A stretch of DNA of 64,000 nt from Dyella amyloliquefaciens (GCF_004296575.1 NZ_SAYT01000005.1:434001-498000), one strand, 5' to 3'. Counted from the first letter of the stretch, positions 24,029-34,214 are shown. Made by a program: numbers and translations. Notes: generated by a model from the letters alone, not told the origin.

Positions 24029-25288
24029 ATGAGCCTTCGACTCCGCCTCATTGCAATGAACTTCCTGCAATTTTTTGTATGGGGGTCGTGGCTGCTCACC
24101 ATCGGTGCCTACTGGTTCCAGGACAAGCACTGGTCAGGCGCGCAGTTCGGCGCGATCTTCTCGACGATGGGCATCGCCTCGCTGTTCATGCCGTCCATTG
24201 CCGGCGTGATCGCGGACAAGTACATCAATGCGGAGAAGCTCTACGGCATCTTCCACCTGTGCGGCGCCGCCGTCCTGTTCTGCGTGCCGATGGTGCAGTC
24301 GCCCAGCCTGATGTTCTGGGTGATGCTGCTCAACATGATGTTCTACATGCCGACCATCTCGCTCTCCATCGCGGTGGCGTACAACGCGCTCAAGAGCGAC
24401 GGCAAGGACATCGTCAAGGACTATCCGCCAATCCGCGTGTGGGGCACGGTGGGCTTCATCGCCGCGCTGTGGACGGTGAGCCTGCTGCGCCTGGAAACCT
24501 CCTCGGGCCAGTTCTACGTCGCTTCCGGCGCCGCCGTGCTGCTGGGCCTGTATGCGTTCACGCTACCGGCCTGCCCGCCGCGCTTCCAGCGCCGCGCGAA
24601 CCAGTCGTGGCTGGACACGTTCGGTCTCACCTCGTTCAAGCTGTTCCGTGAAGCGCGCATGGCGATCTTCTTCATCTTCGCCATGCTGCTGGGCGCGGCG
24701 CTGCAGCTGACCAATGCCTACGGCGACACCTTCCTGCACGACTTCGCGCAGATGGGCGAATACAAGGAACTGGTGGCGGTGCGTTACCCGGCCATCATCA
24801 TGTCCATCTCGCAGATCTCCGAAACGCTGTTCATCCTGGCCATCCCGTTCTTCCTGCGCCGCTTCGGCATCAAGACGGTGATGCTGATCAGCATGCTGGC
24901 GTGGACGCTGCGCTTCGGCCTGTTTGCCTATGGCAACCCGGGTTCGGGCCTGTGGATGATCGTGCTGTCGTGCATCGTGTACGGCATGGCGTTCGACTTC
25001 TTCAATATCTCCGGCTCGCTGTTCGTGGAAGGCCAGAGCGATCCCTCGATCCGCGCCAGCGCGCAGGGCCTGTTCATGCTGATGACCAACGGCATCGGCG
25101 CCGTGCTCGGCAGCTCGATCAGCGGCCTGATCATCGAGGCGTTCTTCACCCGTCCGGACCAGAGCAAGGACTGGCACGGCATCTGGATTACCTTCGCCAC
25201 CTATTCGCTGGTGGTGGCCGTGCTCTTCATGTTCCTGTTCAGGCACAAGCACGAACCAGCCAGCCTGCGGGAGGCAACGGCGCATTGA
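24029..25288 (+). CDS. MFS permease of the nucleoside:H+ symporter (NupG/XapB) family
   Basis: A 419-aa protein with 12 membrane segments. LRLIAMNFLQFFVWGSWLLTIGAYW at the N-terminus and GIASLFMPSIAGVIADKYINAEKL are characteristic of the Nuc_H_symport family. It imports nucleosides or, in some family members, other small solutes. The ATG at 24029 is chosen because helix 1 begins there; the long open frame upstream is antisense to lysE. The 223-bp upstream gap shows no other gene. A strong bidirectional terminator follows. Confidence 0.85.
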   Translation: MSLRLRLIAMNFLQFFVWGSWLLTIGAYWFQDKHWSGAQFGAIFSTMGIASLFMPSIAGVIADKYINAEKLYGIFHLCGAAVLFCVPMVQSPSLMFWVMLLNMMFYMPTISLSIAVAYNALKSDGKDIVKDYPPIRVWGTVGFIAALWTVSLLRLETSSGQFYVASGAAVLLGLYAFTLPACPPRFQRRANQSWLDTFGLTSFKLFREARMAIFFIFAMLLGAALQLTNAYGDTFLHDFAQMGEYKELVAVRYPAIIMSISQISETLFILAIPFFLRRFGIKTVMLISMLAWTLRFGLFAYGNPGSGLWMIVLSCIVYGMAFDFFNISGSLFVEGQSDPSIRASAQGLFMLMTNGIGAVLGSSISGLIIEAFFTRPDQSKDWHGIWITFATYSLVVAVLFMFLFRHKHEPASLREATAH

Positions 25289-25307
25289 ACCCGTCGTCCA
25301 CGTCGCT

Positions 25308-25347
25308 AAAGAAAAGGCCGCGCCGGCAACAGCGCGGCCTTTTCTTT
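25308..25347. terminator. Bidirectional rho-independent terminator
   Basis: Sixteen-bp perfect arms, AAAGAAAAGGCCGCGC (25308-25323) and its complement (25332-25347), surround an 8-nt loop, with T-rich ends on both strands. It ends the permease gene. Confidence 0.93.
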
Positions 25348-25469
25348 GATGCAGGCACCGTCGAAATAGTTGGCATGACTTCAGCCATGCGGCACAGCCC
25401 CCGGGTTGCCGCTACTGTCGGGTCACCCGCCCTCGTGGCGGCCTGACCACGACTTCAAGGAAAGATGTC

Positions 25470-26957
25470 ATGACCCGACTCCTGACTGCATCCATGGCTT
25501 TGGCACTGGGTACCGTTGTCGCACTGCCGTCGCACGCCCGAGACGCCGCACCCGGGGGCGAGGAACTTGGCAAGGTGGTGCAAGCCGAAGGCGAGGCCTT
25601 CATCAAGCAAGGGCGCAGTGACGGCCTCTCGATTGCCGTTGTGCGCGACGGACAGGTGAGCTTCTACAACTTCGGCACCGTGTCCCGCGAGAAGCCGCAG
25701 GCGCCGACCAAGGACACCGTCTACGAGATCGGCTCCATCAGCAAAACCTTCGGCAGCCTGCTGCTGGCCCAGTCGATTGTGGCCGGCAAGGCCAAAGCCA
25801 GCGACGAGCTGCATCTGTACTTGCCCGGCGACTACGCCAACCTCGCCTACCAGGGGCATCCGATTCGCCTGATCGATCTCGTCAACACCACCAGCGGGCT
25901 GCCCGACAACCTGCCCGACATCGGCTCGGTCGTTCAGGGCGTGCCACCCGACCAGGTGCCGGCGAAAGTTGTCGAGATGTTCAATGGCTTGACGCAGGAA
26001 GCCATGCTCAAGGATCTCAAGGGCGTCTCGCTGCAGACGCAACCCGGCACGGCTTCCAAGCATTCCAACGTGGCCGCCGAATTGGTGGGCGTGACGGTGT
26101 CGCGCGTGGAAGGCCAGCCCTTCGAGGTCCTGCTTGCCAGCCGCATCGAAAAGCCGTTTGGCATGCAAAGCGGCGTAGGCAACGAACGGCAGGCGCTTAG
26201 GGCGATCGGTTACAACGATAGCGGCGTCGTGGCACCCGCACTGATGGGCACGGTGATCCTGCCCGCCGGTGGCCTGCACTACAGCGCCGCCGACATGGCG
26301 CAATACATCACCGCGCAGCTGAAGAGCGACGACGCTGCCGTCGCCCTGACCCACCGACCGGCCTGGAACGGCGGAGGCAAGACCATCGGCTACAACTGGA
26401 CCATCGGTACCACCATGGATGGCGAGCAACGCCTGAGCCACACCGGGGGCACCCTCGGCTTCTCCAGCTTCGTCGATCTCTTCCCCGACTCGCACTACGG
26501 CATCGTGTTGCTGGCCAACCGCAGCAGCCCCACTCTGCAGGGCCAGTTGTGGGCGATGTCGGACTCGATTCAGCGCCGCGTGTGGGGCGAATCTCCGGGG
26601 TTCACTGCACTCAAGGCGCAACTGGAAAAGGAGGGCTACGCAAAGGTCGGCGTTGCGGTAACCCAGGTGCACCGCACGTATCCGCAACTGACGCTGTCCG
26701 AGGACGAGGTCAATCGCTGGGGTTACAGCCTGCTGCGGGACAAGCGCACCAAGGAGGCCATCAGCGTGTTCGCGTTCAACACCGAGCAGCATCCGCAAAG
26801 CGCCAATGCCTTCGACAGCCTTGCCGAGGCCCGCCGGGCCAACGGGGACATCCCCCAGTCGTTGCGCGATTTCCGACGCTCGCTGGAGCTGAATCCTGGC
26901 AACGACAACGCCCGCAAGCAGATTGCCGAGTTGGAAGCCGCTGGCGACAAGGGCTGA
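25470..26957 (+). CDS. Secreted serine hydrolase, class C beta-lactamase family, with C-terminal repeat region
   Basis: A 495-aa protein with a signal peptide (to about SHA, residue 23). The catalytic SxxK is S89-I-S-K92 (EIGSISKTFGSLLL), and HTGGTLGFSSFVDLF is the third motif of the family (HxG). After residue ~380 there is a helical, TPR-like part (LLRDKRTKEAISVFAFNTEQHPQSANAFDSLAEARRANGDI...NPGNDNARKQ). Such proteins include D-aminopeptidases, esterases and peptidoglycan hydrolases. A drug-resistance role should not be assumed. Confidence 0.85.
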   Translation: MTRLLTASMALALGTVVALPSHARDAAPGGEELGKVVQAEGEAFIKQGRSDGLSIAVVRDGQVSFYNFGTVSREKPQAPTKDTVYEIGSISKTFGSLLLAQSIVAGKAKASDELHLYLPGDYANLAYQGHPIRLIDLVNTTSGLPDNLPDIGSVVQGVPPDQVPAKVVEMFNGLTQEAMLKDLKGVSLQTQPGTASKHSNVAAELVGVTVSRVEGQPFEVLLASRIEKPFGMQSGVGNERQALRAIGYNDSGVVAPALMGTVILPAGGLHYSAADMAQYITAQLKSDDAAVALTHRPAWNGGGKTIGYNWTIGTTMDGEQRLSHTGGTLGFSSFVDLFPDSHYGIVLLANRSSPTLQGQLWAMSDSIQRRVWGESPGFTALKAQLEKEGYAKVGVAVTQVHRTYPQLTLSEDEVNRWGYSLLRDKRTKEAISVFAFNTEQHPQSANAFDSLAEARRANGDIPQSLRDFRRSLELNPGNDNARKQIAELEAAGDKG

Positions 26958-27074
26958 GAGCGTGCGCAGGGGAGTAACCGCATCCGGGGAGCATCCGTCG
27001 CTCCCCGGAGTCGTGCCCGGCAAGCTCGCAGGCCCATTCCGACGCTCATTTGGCGCTCCCGTTACAATGGCGGG

Positions 27075-28061
27075 ATGCAGATCGGCCCCTACCGCATCGA
27101 CCCGCCCGTGGTGCTCGCGCCCATGGCCGGGGTCACCGACAAGCCTTTCCGCCTGCTGTGCAAGCGGCTGGGCGCGGGTCTGGCCGTGTCGGAAATGACC
27201 AACGCCGATCCGCGCCTGTGGCGCACGCGCAAGTCGTTGCAGCGCATGGACCACGTGGGCGAGCCCGAGCCGGTCAGCGTGCAGATCGCGGGCTACGACC
27301 CGGCCATGCTGGCCGAGGCGGCACGCTACAACGCCGACAACGGCGCGCAGATCATCGACATCAACATGGGTTGCCCGGCCAAGAAGGTCTGCAACGTGTG
27401 GTCCGGCTCCGCCCTGTTGCAGGACGAGCCGCTGGTCGCGCGCATCGTGAAGGCCGTGGTCGATGCCGTGGACGTGCCGGTCACGCTGAAGATCCGCACC
27501 GGCTGGGATCGCCAGAACAGGAACGCCCTCAACATCGCGAAGATCGCCGAGGACTCGGGCATCGCCGCGCTCGCCGTGCACGGCCGCACGCGTGCCGACA
27601 AGTACGAAGGCGAGGCCGAGTACGAGACGATCGCTGCCGTGAAGGCCGCGGTGCGCATCCCGGTGCTCGCCAACGGCGACGTGCTCACGCCACAACAGGC
27701 GAAGCACGTGTTCGACGCCACCGGCGCCGATGCGGTGATGGTGGGCCGTGGCGCGCAGGGTCGTCCGTGGATCTTCCGCGAGATCTCGCATTACCTCGCC
27801 ACCGGTGAAACGCTGCTCGAACCGACGCCCACCGAGGTGCGCGACATCCTGGTGCATCACCTGGAACACCTCTATGCGTTCTACGGCGAACTGCAGGGCG
27901 TGCGCATCGCCCGCAAGCACCTGGGCTGGTACGCGAAGGATCGTCCGGAAAACGCCGCGTTCCGCGACGTGGTGAACCGCGCCGAGAACGCCGTCGACCA
28001 GCTTCGCCTGACCCGCGATTATTTCGACGCGCTGCAGGAAGGCCTGCGCCTCGCGGCGTGA
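27075..28061 (+). CDS. dusB: tRNA-dihydrouridine synthase B
   Basis: A 328-aa FMN enzyme that reduces uridines in the tRNA D-loop (U17 for DusB). LAPMAGVTDKPFRLLCKRLGAGLAVSEM at the start, the catalytic C100 in DINMGCPAKKV, KIRTGWD, VHGRTR and the FMN-binding ANGDV and MVGRGAQGRPW motifs are all present. In many gammaproteobacteria dusB is followed by fis; here a lipoprotein-like hydrolase gene follows instead. Confidence 0.95.
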   Translation: MQIGPYRIDPPVVLAPMAGVTDKPFRLLCKRLGAGLAVSEMTNADPRLWRTRKSLQRMDHVGEPEPVSVQIAGYDPAMLAEAARYNADNGAQIIDINMGCPAKKVCNVWSGSALLQDEPLVARIVKAVVDAVDVPVTLKIRTGWDRQNRNALNIAKIAEDSGIAALAVHGRTRADKYEGEAEYETIAAVKAAVRIPVLANGDVLTPQQAKHVFDATGADAVMVGRGAQGRPWIFREISHYLATGETLLEPTPTEVRDILVHHLEHLYAFYGELQGVRIARKHLGWYAKDRPENAAFRDVVNRAENAVDQLRLTRDYFDALQEGLRLAA

Positions 28062-28072
28062 GCGCACCCCGC

Positions 28073-28105
28073 AGCCCTCAGCCCTCAGCCCTCAGCCCTC
28101 AGCCG
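28073..28105. repeat. Short tandem repeat, four copies of AGCCCTC plus a partial copy
   Basis: Four exact 7-bp units from 28073 to 28100 are followed by AGCC. It lies between dusB and the next gene, before the chosen start at 28187. As 7 is not a multiple of 3, copy-number change would shift any frame reading through it. Confidence 0.9.
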
Positions 28106-28186
28106 CCACATAGCCCGCGAAGGGCATCGCAACCCCTTGCGGCAAAGCTCAGGGCATCATGGCGCCTGGCGTCCCTCAGCAGGCCC

Positions 28187-29092
28187 ATGCCCCCCATGCC
28201 GTCGACCCAAGCGAAGCGCCGGAAAGCGTGGCTGATGCCACTGCTGGCCTGCAGCTGCCTGCTCCTTTCGGGTTGCGAAGGAACGCTGTTCGCCGGACTC
28301 AACGCCACCGACCAGCATCACGGCATCGTGGAACGGCACGACGTGGTGTTCGATGCCACACATGAGCTCGCCCTCGACGTGTACGCCCCCGCGCATGCCG
28401 AACACGCACCGGTCGTAGTGTTCTTCTACGGCGGTGACTGGGCGCGTGGCCAGCGGGCCTGGTATCGCTTCGTGGGCACGGCACTCGCCGCCGAAGGCGT
28501 GGTGACGGTGGTCCCCGATTACCGCAAGGTGCCGCAGGTATCGCTGGACGGTTTCATGAGCGATGCAGCGGAAGCGGTGGCGTGGACGCGTGCCCATGCC
28601 AGCGAGTTTGGCGCCGCGGCGGACGACATCTTCGTCATGGGCCATTCTGCCGGCGGACAGATCGCCGCCCTGCTCGCCACCGATCCCGAATGGCTGGCGG
28701 CTTCCGGTATGCGGCCGCGTGACCTGGCCGGTTTCATCGGCCTCGCCGGCTGCTACGACTTCGTGCCCGTGCCCGACGACGACAAGGACATGATCGCCGC
28801 CTTCGGTGACACACCTGAGGCCCAGCGGCGCGGAGAGCCGGTGTCCTATGTCAGCGGCAGCGAACCGCCCATGCTGTTGCTGCAGGGTGAGGACGACCAT
28901 GAAGTCACGCCTTCGAATGCCATCTCGCTATCGCGGGCCATGAACGCGCAGCACGAGGACGTGACGATGAAGCTCTATCCGGACACCGGGCATGAAGGCG
29001 TGTTGTTTGCGTTGTCGCGCCCAATGCGCAGCGACGCGGCGACACTGCCTGACGTACTGGCGTTCATCCACACGCATCCATCGGCGCACTGA
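28187..29092 (+). CDS. Alpha/beta hydrolase, predicted lipoprotein
   Basis: About 301 aa from the ATG at 28187 (a second ATG is at 28196). A basic start and hydrophobic stretch end in LLLSGC, a lipobox. The hydrolase part has an oxyanion-hole FFYGGDW, the nucleophile elbow GHSAGG, and late Asp and His candidates (LQGEDDHEVTPS, PDTGHEGVLF). It resembles the carboxylesterase/BD-FAE group. Substrate unknown. The open frame extends up to 28058, but that part crosses the tandem repeat and is unlikely to be translated. Confidence 0.8.
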   Translation: MPPMPSTQAKRRKAWLMPLLACSCLLLSGCEGTLFAGLNATDQHHGIVERHDVVFDATHELALDVYAPAHAEHAPVVVFFYGGDWARGQRAWYRFVGTALAAEGVVTVVPDYRKVPQVSLDGFMSDAAEAVAWTRAHASEFGAAADDIFVMGHSAGGQIAALLATDPEWLAASGMRPRDLAGFIGLAGCYDFVPVPDDDKDMIAAFGDTPEAQRRGEPVSYVSGSEPPMLLLQGEDDHEVTPSNAISLSRAMNAQHEDVTMKLYPDTGHEGVLFALSRPMRSDAATLPDVLAFIHTHPSAH

Positions 29093-29166
29093 TCGCGACC
29101 TCGCATCCACGCCCGCAGGCGTAGCTTGGACGCTTCATTCCAGCACGCTCGAATGGGGCTACCGCG

Positions 29167-29997
29167 GTGAACAGCATCGTGACCGGCGAGTTTCCCTACA
29201 TCCACGGCTTCTCCGCCGAGGAGCAGTCGCGGTTGATCCGGCAGGCGCGCATGTTCGAATCCGTCCTGTTCAGCCGCATCGACTACAGCGAGGCGTCCCG
29301 ACTGCTCGAGGTGGGTTGCGGCGTCGGCGCACAGACGGAAATCCTGCTGCGCCGGTTTCCGAACCTGGAGGTAACGGGCGTGGATCTCTCGGACGCGCAG
29401 CTCGCCGCCGCCGAACAGAACCTCGCGCAGACGGCCTGGTGCAGCTCCCGCTATACGCTGCAGCAGGCGGACGCCACCGACCTGCCCTTCCCCGACCGCA
29501 GCTTCGACGCGGCCTATCTGTGCTGGGTGCTGGAGCACATGCCCAGCCCGGCGCGCGTGCTGAGCGAGCTGCGCCGCGTGCTGAGTCCGGGCGCGGTGGT
29601 GTACGTGACCGAGGTGCTGAACTCCTCGTTCTTCCTCGATCCGTATTCCCCCAACCTGCTGCGCTACTGGATGGCCTTCAACGACCATCAGTACGACAGC
29701 GGAGGCGATCCCTTCATCGGCGCCAAGCTCGGCAACCTGCTGCTGGCCGGCGGCTATCGCGACGTGCAGACCGAAGTGAAGAGCTTCCACCTCGACAACC
29801 GCCAGCCCGGCAAGCGCAAGCAGATGATCGAGTTCTGGGAAGAACTGCTGCTGTCGGCAGCCGACCAGCTGGTGGCCACCGGCAAGGTGGACACCGCGAC
29901 GGTCGAGGGCATGCGCCGGGAACTGCAGGCGGTACGCAACGATCCGAACGCGGTGTTCTTCTTCGCCTTCGTGCAGGCGCGCGCGCTGGTTTACTGA
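29167..29997 (+). CDS. Class I SAM-dependent methyltransferase
   Basis: A 276-aa protein starting at a GTG. Motif I is LLEVGCGVGAQTEILLRR; the acidic end of strand 2 is VTGVDLSDAQL; motif II/III QADATDLPFPDRSFDAAYLCWVLEHM is typical of the UbiE/methyltransferase_11 group. The C-terminal third (SFHLDNRQPGKRKQMIEFWEELL) is helical. The substrate cannot be told. Its stop overlaps the end of the convergent SGNH hydrolase gene by 7 bp. Confidence 0.85.
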   Translation: MNSIVTGEFPYIHGFSAEEQSRLIRQARMFESVLFSRIDYSEASRLLEVGCGVGAQTEILLRRFPNLEVTGVDLSDAQLAAAEQNLAQTAWCSSRYTLQQADATDLPFPDRSFDAAYLCWVLEHMPSPARVLSELRRVLSPGAVVYVTEVLNSSFFLDPYSPNLLRYWMAFNDHQYDSGGDPFIGAKLGNLLLAGGYRDVQTEVKSFHLDNRQPGKRKQMIEFWEELLLSAADQLVATGKVDTATVEGMRRELQAVRNDPNAVFFFAFVQARALVY

Positions 29998-30695
29998 GCG
30001 GGCGCGTGCACGGAGAAGCCGTACTGCGCCAGCACCGGCTTCAGCGCGGCGATCCACAGGGCGTAGCCGGTCGGCAGCATGTGCAGGCCATCGGGGCGGA
30101 ACAGCTCGGGGCGCGGCTTGCCCTGCGCATCGAGCATCACGGGTGCGATGTCCACGAAGCGCACGTCTTTCTGCGTGGCTGCCCAGTCGCGGATCTTGTC
30201 GTTGGCCGCCTTCATGGTCGGCCACAGGGCCATGCGCGCGAGGCTCGGCTTGATCGAGACATAGACGATGGGCACGCCCGGCACGCCTTCACGCGCACGC
30301 GCCACGAACTTCTGGAACGAGGCCAGCACCTGGTCCGCCGTAGCGCCGTCGTTGATGTCGTTGTCGCCCGCATACATCACGATCAGGTTGGGCCTGTACG
30401 GCCACACGATGCGATCGGCGTAATAGGTGGAATCGGGCAGCGCCGAGCCGCCGAACCCGCGGTTGATCACGGGAATGCCCGGGAAGTCCTGCGCCAGCGA
30501 CTTCCAGAACTGGATGGACGAGCTGCCGATGAACAGGACGCCGTGCGGGGCCGGCGGATGCTCGCGATCGGCGGCAACGAAGGCGTTGATGTCAGGCGTC
30601 CAATGCGACGGCGGCGCGCTGTCGGCCATGGCGCCCGAGCACAGCGTGCCGAGCACGAACAACGTGGCCACTACGCGCCAGATCAGTGACTTCAT
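29991..30695 (-). CDS. Secreted SGNH/GDSL hydrolase
   Basis: A 234-aa protein with a signal peptide (to about AMA-D). The SGNH blocks are block I LFIGSSSIQFWKSL with the nucleophile Ser, block II Gly in NRGFGGS, block III Asn in AGDNDIND, and block V LFRPDGLHMLPTGY with catalytic Asp and His. It is expected to hydrolyse esters, possibly acetylated glycans or lipids, in the periplasm. It is convergent with the methyltransferase gene and divergent from the FAD-oxidase gene. Confidence 0.88.
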   Translation of the reverse strand: MKSLIWRVVATLFVLGTLCSGAMADSAPPSHWTPDINAFVAADREHPPAPHGVLFIGSSSIQFWKSLAQDFPGIPVINRGFGGSALPDSTYYADRIVWPYRPNLIVMYAGDNDINDGATADQVLASFQKFVARAREGVPGVPIVYVSIKPSLARMALWPTMKAANDKIRDWAATQKDVRFVDIAPVMLDAQGKPRPELFRPDGLHMLPTGYALWIAALKPVLAQYGFSVHAPAQ

Positions 30696-30934
30696 CCTGG
30701 CGATCCTCCTTGCGGCTTCCGGGGTGGGGAACGTTCGATTATGTATGCCGCGTCAGGTATCGCCAAACCCGCGGTGACGATGAGGAACACGACCTTTCAC
30801 GCCGCAGGTCCTCCTCCCGTCCGCCCCATCCCTCCCACGGTTCGTCCCCGGGCAGCCTCGTCTCATCACCTGACGCTTGTTCTGCTTTAGGGTCAGCGGA
30901 GAGTGGCGACATCCCGAATGACACGGAGTCCACC

Positions 30935-32752
30935 ATGCGCCGTCGCGACCTGCTCAAGGCTGCCATCACACTGCCCCTGATTCCCTGGGTGGCTGCCTTC
31001 CCTACGCTCGCTTCCGCCCGGGAGGCCATGGCCGCCGTCGGCCAGTGGCGTGCCCGCGTCCGCCCGGGCCAGCCCGGCTGGCCGAGCGAGGCGCAATGGG
31101 ACCAGCTGCGCAAGGCGGTCGGCGGGCGCCTTGAGCGCGTGCAGTCGCCCTTCGACGCGGGTGCCGGCGTGGCGGCCCGCCAGGAAGCGTTGGCGCAGAT
31201 CAAGAATCCCTACTACATCGGCGACACGCCGGCGCTCACCCAGACCAGTGGCTGGGTCGACGCCTGGACGTCCCGGCCCAGCGCCTACGTCGTCGTCGCC
31301 GCGCAGACGGCCGACGTGGTCGCCGCTGTGAACTTCGCCCGTGAGCACCGTCTGCGACTGGTGGTGAAAGGCGGCGGCCACAGTTACCAGGGCACCTCGG
31401 ATGCGCCCGATTCGCTGTTGATCTGGACGCGCCACATGAATGCCGTGACCTTGCTTGAGCAATTCGTCCCGCAAGGCTGCGAAGGGCAGCAGGCCCCACT
31501 GCCGGCGGTGACCGTGCAGGCGGGGGCCATGTGGGTGGACGCGTACAACGCCGTGACCACCGAAGCCGGTCGCTACGTGCAAGGCGGCGGCTGCATGACC
31601 GTCGGCGTGGCCGGCCTGGTACAGAGCGGCGGCTTCGGCAGCTTCTCCAAACAGTTCGGCACCGCCGCCGGCAACCTGTTGGAGGCGGAAGTCGTCACCG
31701 CGGACGGCAAGACACGCGTGGTCAATGTGCGCCAGGATCCGGAGCTATTCTGGGCGATCAAGGGCGGTGGCGGCGGCAGCTTCGGTGTGGTCACGCGACT
31801 GACGCTGCGCACGCACGACCTCCCGGAGGTATTCGGTGCGGTGTTCGGGCTGATCCAGGCGGATTCGGACGAGGCCTACCGCGCACTCATCGCTGAAGCG
31901 GTCCGCTTCTACCGTGATGCGCTGTTCAATACGCACTGGGGCGAACAGATGGTGTTCCGCGGCGACAACGCGCTGCGCCTGTCCATGCTGTTCCAGGGGC
32001 TGGATCAGAAAACGGCGGAACAGACCTGGGCACCCTTCTTCGCATGGGTGCGCGCACGCAAGGACTGCCGCTTCAAGGATGAACCCCGCATCATCGCCCT
32101 GCCGGCGCGGCATTTCTGGGACGCGGAATTCTTCCGCCAGCACGCACCGCAATTGATCGCCTCGGACAGTCGCCCCGGCGCGGCACGCGATCGTGTGCTG
32201 TGGGCGGGTGACCAGGGACAGGTGGCCCAGTTCATCCACGGCTATCGCTCGGGCTGGTTGCCGCAATCGCTGCTCGACCCGCAGCAACAGGGCAAGCTGG
32301 TCGACGCGTTGTTCAACGCCACCCGCCACTGGGGCCTGTCGCTGCATTTCAACAAGGGACTCGCCGGCGCGCCGGCCGATGCCCTCGCGCGCTCGCGCGA
32401 CACCGCCACCCATCCGCAGGTGCTCGACGCCTTCACCCTGGTCATTACCGGCTCCGAAGGCGACCCGGCCTTCCCCGGCATGCCCGGCGCCGGGCCGGAC
32501 CTGGAGAACGCCCGCTCCGAAGCGCGCCGCATCGACGCGTCGATGGATGCACTGCTCAAGGTGGCGCCAGGGGCGGGCTCCTACGTATCCGAGAGCAATT
32601 ACTTCGAGCGGGACTGGCAGACCTCGTTTTGGGGCAGCCATTACAACCGTCTCGCCGCCGCCAAACGACGGTACGACCCCGAGGGTCTGTTCTTCGTGCA
32701 TCACGGCGTCGGCAGCGAGGCCTGGAGCGACGACGGCTTCACCCGCCGCTAA
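30935..32752 (+). CDS. Tat-exported FAD-linked oxidase (berberine bridge enzyme-like)
   Basis: A 605-aa protein from the ATG at 30935 with GGAG 8 nt upstream. The N-terminus MRRRDLLKAA with a hydrophobic stretch looks like a Tat signal with a weak RR motif. The PCMH-type FAD domain has KGGGHSYQGTSD, whose His (near residue 148) and the Cys near residue 220 in GGGCMTVGVAG match the two residues that bind FAD covalently in BBE-like oxidases. The C-terminus RYDPEGLFFVHHGVGSE is the BBE domain. Folded, cofactor-loaded export fits Tat. Substrate unknown, possibly a sugar or phenolic alcohol. Confidence 0.85.
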   Translation: MRRRDLLKAAITLPLIPWVAAFPTLASAREAMAAVGQWRARVRPGQPGWPSEAQWDQLRKAVGGRLERVQSPFDAGAGVAARQEALAQIKNPYYIGDTPALTQTSGWVDAWTSRPSAYVVVAAQTADVVAAVNFAREHRLRLVVKGGGHSYQGTSDAPDSLLIWTRHMNAVTLLEQFVPQGCEGQQAPLPAVTVQAGAMWVDAYNAVTTEAGRYVQGGGCMTVGVAGLVQSGGFGSFSKQFGTAAGNLLEAEVVTADGKTRVVNVRQDPELFWAIKGGGGGSFGVVTRLTLRTHDLPEVFGAVFGLIQADSDEAYRALIAEAVRFYRDALFNTHWGEQMVFRGDNALRLSMLFQGLDQKTAEQTWAPFFAWVRARKDCRFKDEPRIIALPARHFWDAEFFRQHAPQLIASDSRPGAARDRVLWAGDQGQVAQFIHGYRSGWLPQSLLDPQQQGKLVDALFNATRHWGLSLHFNKGLAGAPADALARSRDTATHPQVLDAFTLVITGSEGDPAFPGMPGAGPDLENARSEARRIDASMDALLKVAPGAGSYVSESNYFERDWQTSFWGSHYNRLAAAKRRYDPEGLFFVHHGVGSEAWSDDGFTRR

Positions 32753-32993
32753 GCCCCGCTCCGGGGGCCGTGCGACCCGGCTGGGCTATGCTGACCGCAC
32801 GCCAGCGCCCGACCAGGGGCTGGCATGCGCCTTTTCCGCCCCGGAAAAAAGGCCGCAAAGCCGTCCAAATGGCTGAATCGGCATGAAATCGTCATGTCCC
32901 GACCCCATGCTGAGGCTGCAAAGCGGGGGTGGGCCGTGTATCATGCGCCACCCCCTTTTATCTCTTTATCCGTAAGGAAGGATATAACCCGCG

Positions 32994-34193
32994 ATGAGCA
33001 ACTTCCTCTTCACCTCCGAGTCGGTCTCCGAAGGCCATCCGGACAAAGTCGCCGACCAGATCTCCGATGCCGTCCTCGATGCGATCATCGCGCAGGATCC
33101 GCGTGCGCGCGTGGCCTGCGAAACGATGGTGAAGACGGGCGTGGCGATCGTCGCCGGCGAAATCACCACCAGCGCCTGGATCGACCTGGAAGCGCTGACC
33201 CGCAAGGTCATCGTCGACATCGGCTATGACTCCTCGGACGTCGGTTTCGACGGCGAAACCTGCGGCGTGCTGAACCTGATCGGCAAGCAGTCGCCGGACA
33301 TCAACCAGGGCGTGGACCGCAAGAAGCCGGAAGAACAGGGCGCTGGCGACCAGGGCCTGATGTTCGGCTACGCGACCAACGAGACCAAGGACTTCATGCC
33401 GGCGGCGGTTTACTACTCGCACCGCCTGGTCGAGCAGCAGGCCAAGGTCCGCAAGAAGAAGAACTCGCCGCTGCCGTGGCTGCGCCCGGACGCCAAGAGC
33501 CAGGTCACCCTGCGCTATGAGAACGACCAGGCCGTCGCCATCGACGCCGTGGTGCTGTCGACCCAGCACGATCCGAGCGTGAAGCAGAAGGACCTGATCG
33601 AGGCCGTGCGCGAGTACATCCTCAAGCCGGTGCTGCCCGCCAAGCTGCTGCACAAGGGCACCAAGTTCCACATCAACCCGACCGGCAAGTTCGTGATCGG
33701 TGGCCCGGTGGGCGACTGCGGCCTGACCGGCCGCAAGATCATCGTCGACACCTACGGCGGCTGGGCCCGTCACGGTGGTGGCGCGTTCTCGGGCAAGGAC
33801 CCGTCGAAGGTGGACCGTTCGGCCGCCTACGCCGCCCGCTACGTGGCGAAGAACATCGTGGCCGCCGGCATCGCCGACCGCTGCGAAGTGCAGGTGAGCT
33901 ACGCCATCGGCGTGGCCGAGCCGACCTCCATCTCGGTCACCACCTTCGGTACCGGCAAGATCACCGACGAGAAGATCGAGAAGCTGATCCGCAAGCACTT
34001 CGACCTGCGCCCGTACGGCATCATCAAGATGCTCGACCTGGTGCACCCGATGTACCAGCAGACCGCCAGCTACGGTCACTTCGGCCGCACCCCGTACGAA
34101 GTGAAGGGTCCGGACGGCAAGACCTACACCGCGTTCTCGTGGGAAAAGACCGACAAGGCCGAGGCGCTGCGCGCCGATGCCAAGCTGAAGTAA
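32994..34193 (+). CDS. metK: S-adenosylmethionine synthetase
   Basis: A 399-aa enzyme making SAM from methionine and [65 protein letters not shown] and [19 protein letters not shown] are all standard. It feeds methyltransferases; ahcY and metF elsewhere in the window continue the cycle. The 240-bp leader has a possible -10 TATCAT (32939-32944). Near the start codon TATCC and GGATA can pair around the purine-rich GTAAGGAA. No known riboswitch is recognised there. Confidence 0.97.
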   Translation: MSNFLFTSESVSEGHPDKVADQISDAVLDAIIAQDPRARVACETMVKTGVAIVAGEITTSAWIDLEALTRKVIVDIGYDSSDVGFDGETCGVLNLIGKQSPDINQGVDRKKPEEQGAGDQGLMFGYATNETKDFMPAAVYYSHRLVEQQAKVRKKKNSPLPWLRPDAKSQVTLRYENDQAVAIDAVVLSTQHDPSVKQKDLIEAVREYILKPVLPAKLLHKGTKFHINPTGKFVIGGPVGDCGLTGRKIIVDTYGGWARHGGGAFSGKDPSKVDRSAAYAARYVAKNIVAAGIADRCEVQVSYAIGVAEPTSISVTTFGTGKITDEKIEKLIRKHFDLRPYGIIKMLDLVHPMYQQTASYGHFGRTPYEVKGPDGKTYTAFSWEKTDKAEALRADAKLK

Positions 34194-34214
34194 GCGATTC
34201 TCTTGCCTCAACTG

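Noticed and set aside
25470-26957. Antibiotic-resistance beta-lactamase
   Set aside because: SxxK and HxG motifs place it in the broad serine hydrolase family, but a class C Y-x-N motif is not clear and the C-terminal repeat region fits a peptidase or esterase better.
25455-28067. 870-codon open frame on the minus strand
   Set aside because: Antisense to the serine hydrolase and dusB, both with clear motifs; composition is typical of a GC-rich shadow frame.
32753-32993. SAM riboswitch upstream of metK
   Set aside because: No SAM-I, SAM-II or SAM/SAH aptamer core is recognisable; only a short TATCC/GGATA pairing near the start codon.
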